A stretch of 33,714 nucleotides of DNA from Phaeoceros laevis (taxonomy: Eukaryota; Anthocerotophyta; Anthocerotopsida; Notothyladales), in NCBI GenBank assembly GCA_049999765.1, contig JBNGIQ010003309.1, positions 1-33,714 on the forward strand, read 5' to 3'. The notes beneath the pieces are model-generated. The model did no database searches. It was not told where the DNA came from and saw only the letters and a list, made by a program, of their open reading frames with translations. The position numbers and the translations under genes were made by a program. Below are positions 30,514 to 33,714 of the stretch, one piece after another; position 1 is the first letter of the stretch, and every line of letters starts with the position of its first letter.

Positions 30514-31572
30514 CGCCTGTGACAATCTGTGCTGAACTAGCGCGATCGGTTCGTCCTGCACTCAAACGCCTTAGCATTCTTCTTCCCCAAAGGCCCCAAC
30601 CCTCTGATCTTTGAAGTAGAGCTCAGCTGTTCGGTCTTCGGAAAAATGCTTCATCCATCTACCATCTCAGTGAATCAGAATTCTATCCCCATCCACACAA
30701 AGCACTTGCTATATGCAATCTGGCGCAATCAAAGCAAGCAATATCCTGGAGAAGTAACTAGGGAGATGGGACTTGCCGGATGGAAATGCGCCTTTAGCTT
30801 CCCTTCGCCTGATCATGAGCTACCACCAACAATCAAACCAACCTGAGGATTCTTCGTTTTCACTTCAGGAATCCAGAAACAGGAGTACGTCAACGCGGAA
30901 TGCCAAGACCCCCATAACCATCTGGCCTCCAACAGACTGCGCCCCTTGAAAGGTGCAACCCACAGCTGAATGCCAAGACTACAAGCTAAAGCTCAAGAAC
31001 CTCATTACCCGGCTGGACAACACTTCCAATAAAAAGACCACCCCCGCAAGCAAGCCCTTGCAGAATGCAGACCCCTTTTTCCCCCTTTTCTCGAACTCTT
31101 GATTCTTGCCACAGATCAGTGCAGATTCCTCTTCCACATGCCTGAGCAGGTGGTGCTCACAATCAGCACGAATATTGCTAAAAGGTGGCTTTGGCCGAAA
31201 TTGGCCAGGCCACAAATCAATCCATCTGAAGGCAGTGCCGGAACATAGTGGCCCGGCCGCCTGAAAGCCTCGTCTACTGCGCCTGGGCGACGTGGAAAGG
31301 GCCGCAGTTGGCACCCCATCCCAGGTTCTGTCCTGAGTACTTGAAAGTAATCACGCTTATAGCAGCACTAGCAGCACTAGCAGCACTAGCAGCACTAGCA
31401 GCACTAGCAGCACTAGCAGCACTAGCAGCACTAGTATTTTCTTTACGTGTGAACGAGGCGCGATCGTGTACAGTAGGTCAAACTTCGAAGGGATCCCAGG
31501 ATCTACTGCCAAGGAGATACAGGCTCTGTTCCATTCACGAACCTGCTCAATTTGCCTGAGTAATCCGCCCTG
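30514..31572. other. divergent intergenic region between the coiled-coil gene and the METTL21-like gene
   Basis: About 1 kb holding both upstream regions and a 9-bp minisatellite (listed separately). Minus-strand open frames at 30979-31319 have a hydrophobic tail (CKGLLAGVVFLLEVL) but no convincing start or family match, so I do not call a gene. Confidence 0.45.
31361..31434. repeat. 9-bp minisatellite, unit AGCAGCACT, about eight copies
   Basis: About 74 bases of essentially perfect tandem AGCAGCACT lie 140 bases upstream of the METTL21-like start codon. A frame through it encodes an Ala-Ala-Leu repeat, which is a product of the repeat and not evidence of a gene. The lack of interruptions implies recent slippage and probable length polymorphism. 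Confidence 0.95.
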
Positions 31573-33118
31573 ATGGAGGACAGGTATGACTTCTGATGTG
31601 ATTTTGAGTGGTTGGATGCTCCGGAAATTCCTCCGGGAGCGGGTTTTGCAGGGGCTTCCATGTCACTCGTTTTGTACCTCGTTTTGTACCAGGTTCAAAA
31701 ACAGTCGGCCATCGGAGTGGCAAAGAGCTAGATTTGAAATTAGACTTCCTTTTTATGTTAAACTGTGCGACTGATGTGGTGCAGATTCAATACCCCTCAT
31801 ACTGGAGCTCTTGAATTGGATTTGCTAGGGCATAATCTTCACATTGCTCAGGTCCGAGGGTTTCTGCAAACGGCCACAATCTGTGAATCGGTGAACGTGC
31901 TGCAGTGTACTTGTACTGAGCATGAGATTCTTTTCTGACGTTACACAGGACCCCAACTCCAAACACCTTGGCACAACTGTGTGGGATTCTTCTGTGGTGT
32001 TCGTCAAGTTTCTGGTATGTTGCCTAAACAAGAGAATCACTTACCCCTCCCCCGGTTCTAGGGCTCTGAAAGGCATTTCTTTTGCAGGAGAGAAACTGTA
32101 GGAAGGGCGAGTTTAGTAGTACAAAATTGGCAGGCAAGCGAGTGATCGAACTTGGAGCTGGTTGTGGTCTGGCCGGACTTGGTAATTGAAGCATTGGTAC
32201 TACCTCAAGAACAGTACAAGCAGAGTGCATCATGCTCAGTAATATCCTATACACTTGTCGTGCTGCAGGCATGGCCTTGCTAGGATGCGAGGTGGTGGTG
32301 ACCGACCAGGTTGAGGTTCTTCCCCTTCTGATGAGGAACTCAGAACGCAACATGGCAAGAGCGAAGTACAACGCCGCTGAGAACCCTCTTCTAGGTATGG
32401 AGTCAACTCCCAGATTCCCACCTCAATATATTCTCCCAAAGAACAGGAGTTGAGGTTCACGCTTTTTGTGCTTGCAGGGCCCGTAGGATCAGTGACAGTG
32501 GCCGAGCTGGATTGGGGAAACAAGCAACACATTGCAGCCGTTGAACCCCCTTTTGACTACATAATTGGCACCGACGTTGTGAGCACACTTTCTGTCTGAG
32601 ACTCTGCTACCCGATCAAACGTATGTCAGTTCACTAGCACTTAGAGCATATGCTTTCTTCTGGATGTGTACGCAAATTCAGCACTCAACTGGTGACCACG
32701 GTTTGCAGGTATACAAGGATCACTTGTTAGAACCTCTTTTACAAAGTATTGCTTGCTTGTCGGGCCCAAAGACTAAAGTGTTGGTAAGTTATTCTTCTAC
32801 TTTGACTTTAAACCACTCCTTGTTTCTTCTGAATTAGCTGACCTTGTCCTTTGGCGCAGCTCGGTTACGAATTTCGGGCAAGCGATGTTCATGAGAAACT
32901 CGACAACCTGTTGAAAGAGAGGTTTGCGGTGAAGAAAATCCCCCGTTCCAAGGTCTTTTTCACATCCTTTAGCCTCGTTAGATGAAGTCAAGGGTTGAGG
33001 AGTGTATAATTCTCTTGTGTGAGCTGTGCAGATGGACACGAAGTACCAGCATGCCAATATCGAGCTATTCGTCCTGTCACCACAGCCCACCATGGTTGAT
33101 ACCTCTTTAAAGCCTTAG
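31573..33118 (+). CDS. METTL21-like protein-lysine N-methyltransferase, nine exons, 239 aa
   Basis: Seven-beta-strand, S-adenosylmethionine-dependent methyltransferase of the METTL21/Methyltransf_16 family, whose animal members methylate lysines in chaperones and elongation factors. Exons: 31573-31583, 31785-31851, 31949-32014, 32088-32181, 32269-32394, 32478-32578, 32709-32783, 32860-32952, 33032-33118; phase is continuous. The N-terminal block DPNSKHLGTTVWDSSVVFVK is typical of plant members. AdoMet motif I is VIELGAGCGLAGLG (about residues 67-80), and a motif post-I strand is CEVVVTDQ. The family active-site stretch FDYIIGTDVVY follows, and then LGYEFRASDVHEKL. The start is inferred from the 11-nt exon (ATG GAG GAC AG), whose splice to 31785 restores MEDRFNTPHTG. 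An ATG at 31774 reads into the same frame if that splice is not used. The cellular substrate in plants is not evident. Confidence 0.93.
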
Positions 33119-33714
33119 CAGTATACACGACTTGTGCTTCATGGCAGAAGTATTTACCAGTGGCTTTTTTCAGGACGGGAGCCAAGCAGAAGCAACGATC
33201 TCAGTTGCTGGTATGACGGCCTCTGAAGGAAACTCAACATCCAACTCAGAAGGCTCGGAGATGGAAAGGAGAATAGCTGACACTCAAAGCAAAGACGCTG
33301 CTGGCAACTCCGAGTGGGCGTTTCGCAGGATGGGCGCTGCTGCCGCTCGGTTGCTTAGTAGTGTCAATGTACCCAGTTGAAGACAGCTCGTGCGTCGGTT
33401 ATGGAATTAGAACAGAAACGAGTCTTTCTATGAAGACTGACGGGCCGTGTGTTTTTTCACCTTTCAAAACTGCACTGTTCTCAGGAGCAGTGGGTATATT
33501 AGAGAAGTTTGCCGAAGTACACAGTAATTGGGTACTTCCAACTTTGATATGCAGATTTAGATTAGAGAAAAATGCCGGATGCCGGCTTCTGTCTGTTGGA
33601 CAGAGTACATGCGTACGGGCTTGATTCAGTAACCGATAAGAAAACACTACGACTATCATCAGTTCACGCAGAGCCACAAGTGCTCCCCACCCCCCCACCC
33701 TAGCATCCCAAACG
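33119..33714 (+). other. 3' region of the METTL21-like gene, with a possible alternative last exon
   Basis: This is mostly 3' UTR. A frame at 33174-33380 is open, Ser/Ala/Glu-rich (SEMERRIADTQSKDAAG, later FRRMGAAAARLLS), and preceded by a strong acceptor (GGCTTTTTTCAG). It could be an alternative terminal exon (see findings). After 33380 I see no gene; the window ends in a C-rich stretch. Confidence 0.4.

Noticed and set aside
30979-31319. Minus-strand frames with a hydrophobic tail, considered as a small membrane protein or a first exon of the coiled-coil gene
   Set aside because: The longer frame has no ATG, the shorter ATG frame has no family resemblance, and no donor was found that joins either convincingly to 30555.
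31248-31559. Plus-strand frame encoding an Ala-Ala-Leu repeat
   Set aside because: The repeat is simply the 9-bp minisatellite read in one frame; the flanks show no protein character.
1-33714. CRISPR arrays, tRNA or rRNA genes, transposons with terminal repeats
   Set aside because: None was seen by eye on either strand; the only repeats are local tandem duplications and microsatellites.

Overview
This window is nuclear DNA from a land plant. It holds eight protein-coding genes built from spliced exons with GT...AG introns. Two of them are plastid-related: an acetolactate synthase with a plastid transit peptide and the lumenal photosystem II peptide PsbTn. A third protein is of the PLS-type pentatricopeptide repeat (PPR) class. 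Short introns (mostly about 80-300 bases), an ALS gene with five introns, and a long PLS-class PPR protein suggest a non-seed plant (moss, hornwort, lycophyte or fern). I cannot settle which from sequence alone. I see no rRNA, tRNA, transposon or CRISPR.

Layout. (1) 158-1772 (+): F-box-like protein of unknown target. (2) 2634-5122 (+): CDP-diacylglycerol synthase, ten exons. (3) 5681-8333 (+): acetolactate synthase catalytic subunit, six exons, followed by a tandem ~262-bp duplication. (4) 17104-10105 (-): a very long C2H2-like zinc-finger protein, eleven exons, with a CT-rich, repeat-rich leader or promoter region up to about 18.7 kb. (5) 19.5-19.16 kb (-): an orphan exon-like ORF beneath a telo-box and TATA-like motif. 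(6) 22368-19882 (-): organellar histidyl-tRNA synthetase, eleven exons. (7) 22704-26133 (+): a protein joining a PDF motif (the ssDNA-binding motif of plant OSB proteins) to a long PLS-type PPR array. It is head-to-head with gene 6. (8) 27576-27122 (-): PsbTn. (9) 30513-27948 (-): coiled-coil protein with a C-terminal membrane anchor. (10) 31573-33118 (+): METTL21-like lysine methyltransferase, nine exons, starting with an 11-nt coding exon.

The genes are not an operon and work in separate pathways: phospholipid synthesis, branched-chain amino acids, organelle translation, organelle nucleic acid binding, photosystem II and protein methylation. The one pairing that may be functional is the 335-bp divergent promoter shared by the organellar histidyl-tRNA synthetase and the PDF-PPR gene. 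All exon junctions were assigned by hand from splice consensus, phase continuity and remembered family conservation. Every junction reported keeps the reading frame. Start codons of the C2H2, coiled-coil and PDF-PPR genes are the least certain points.
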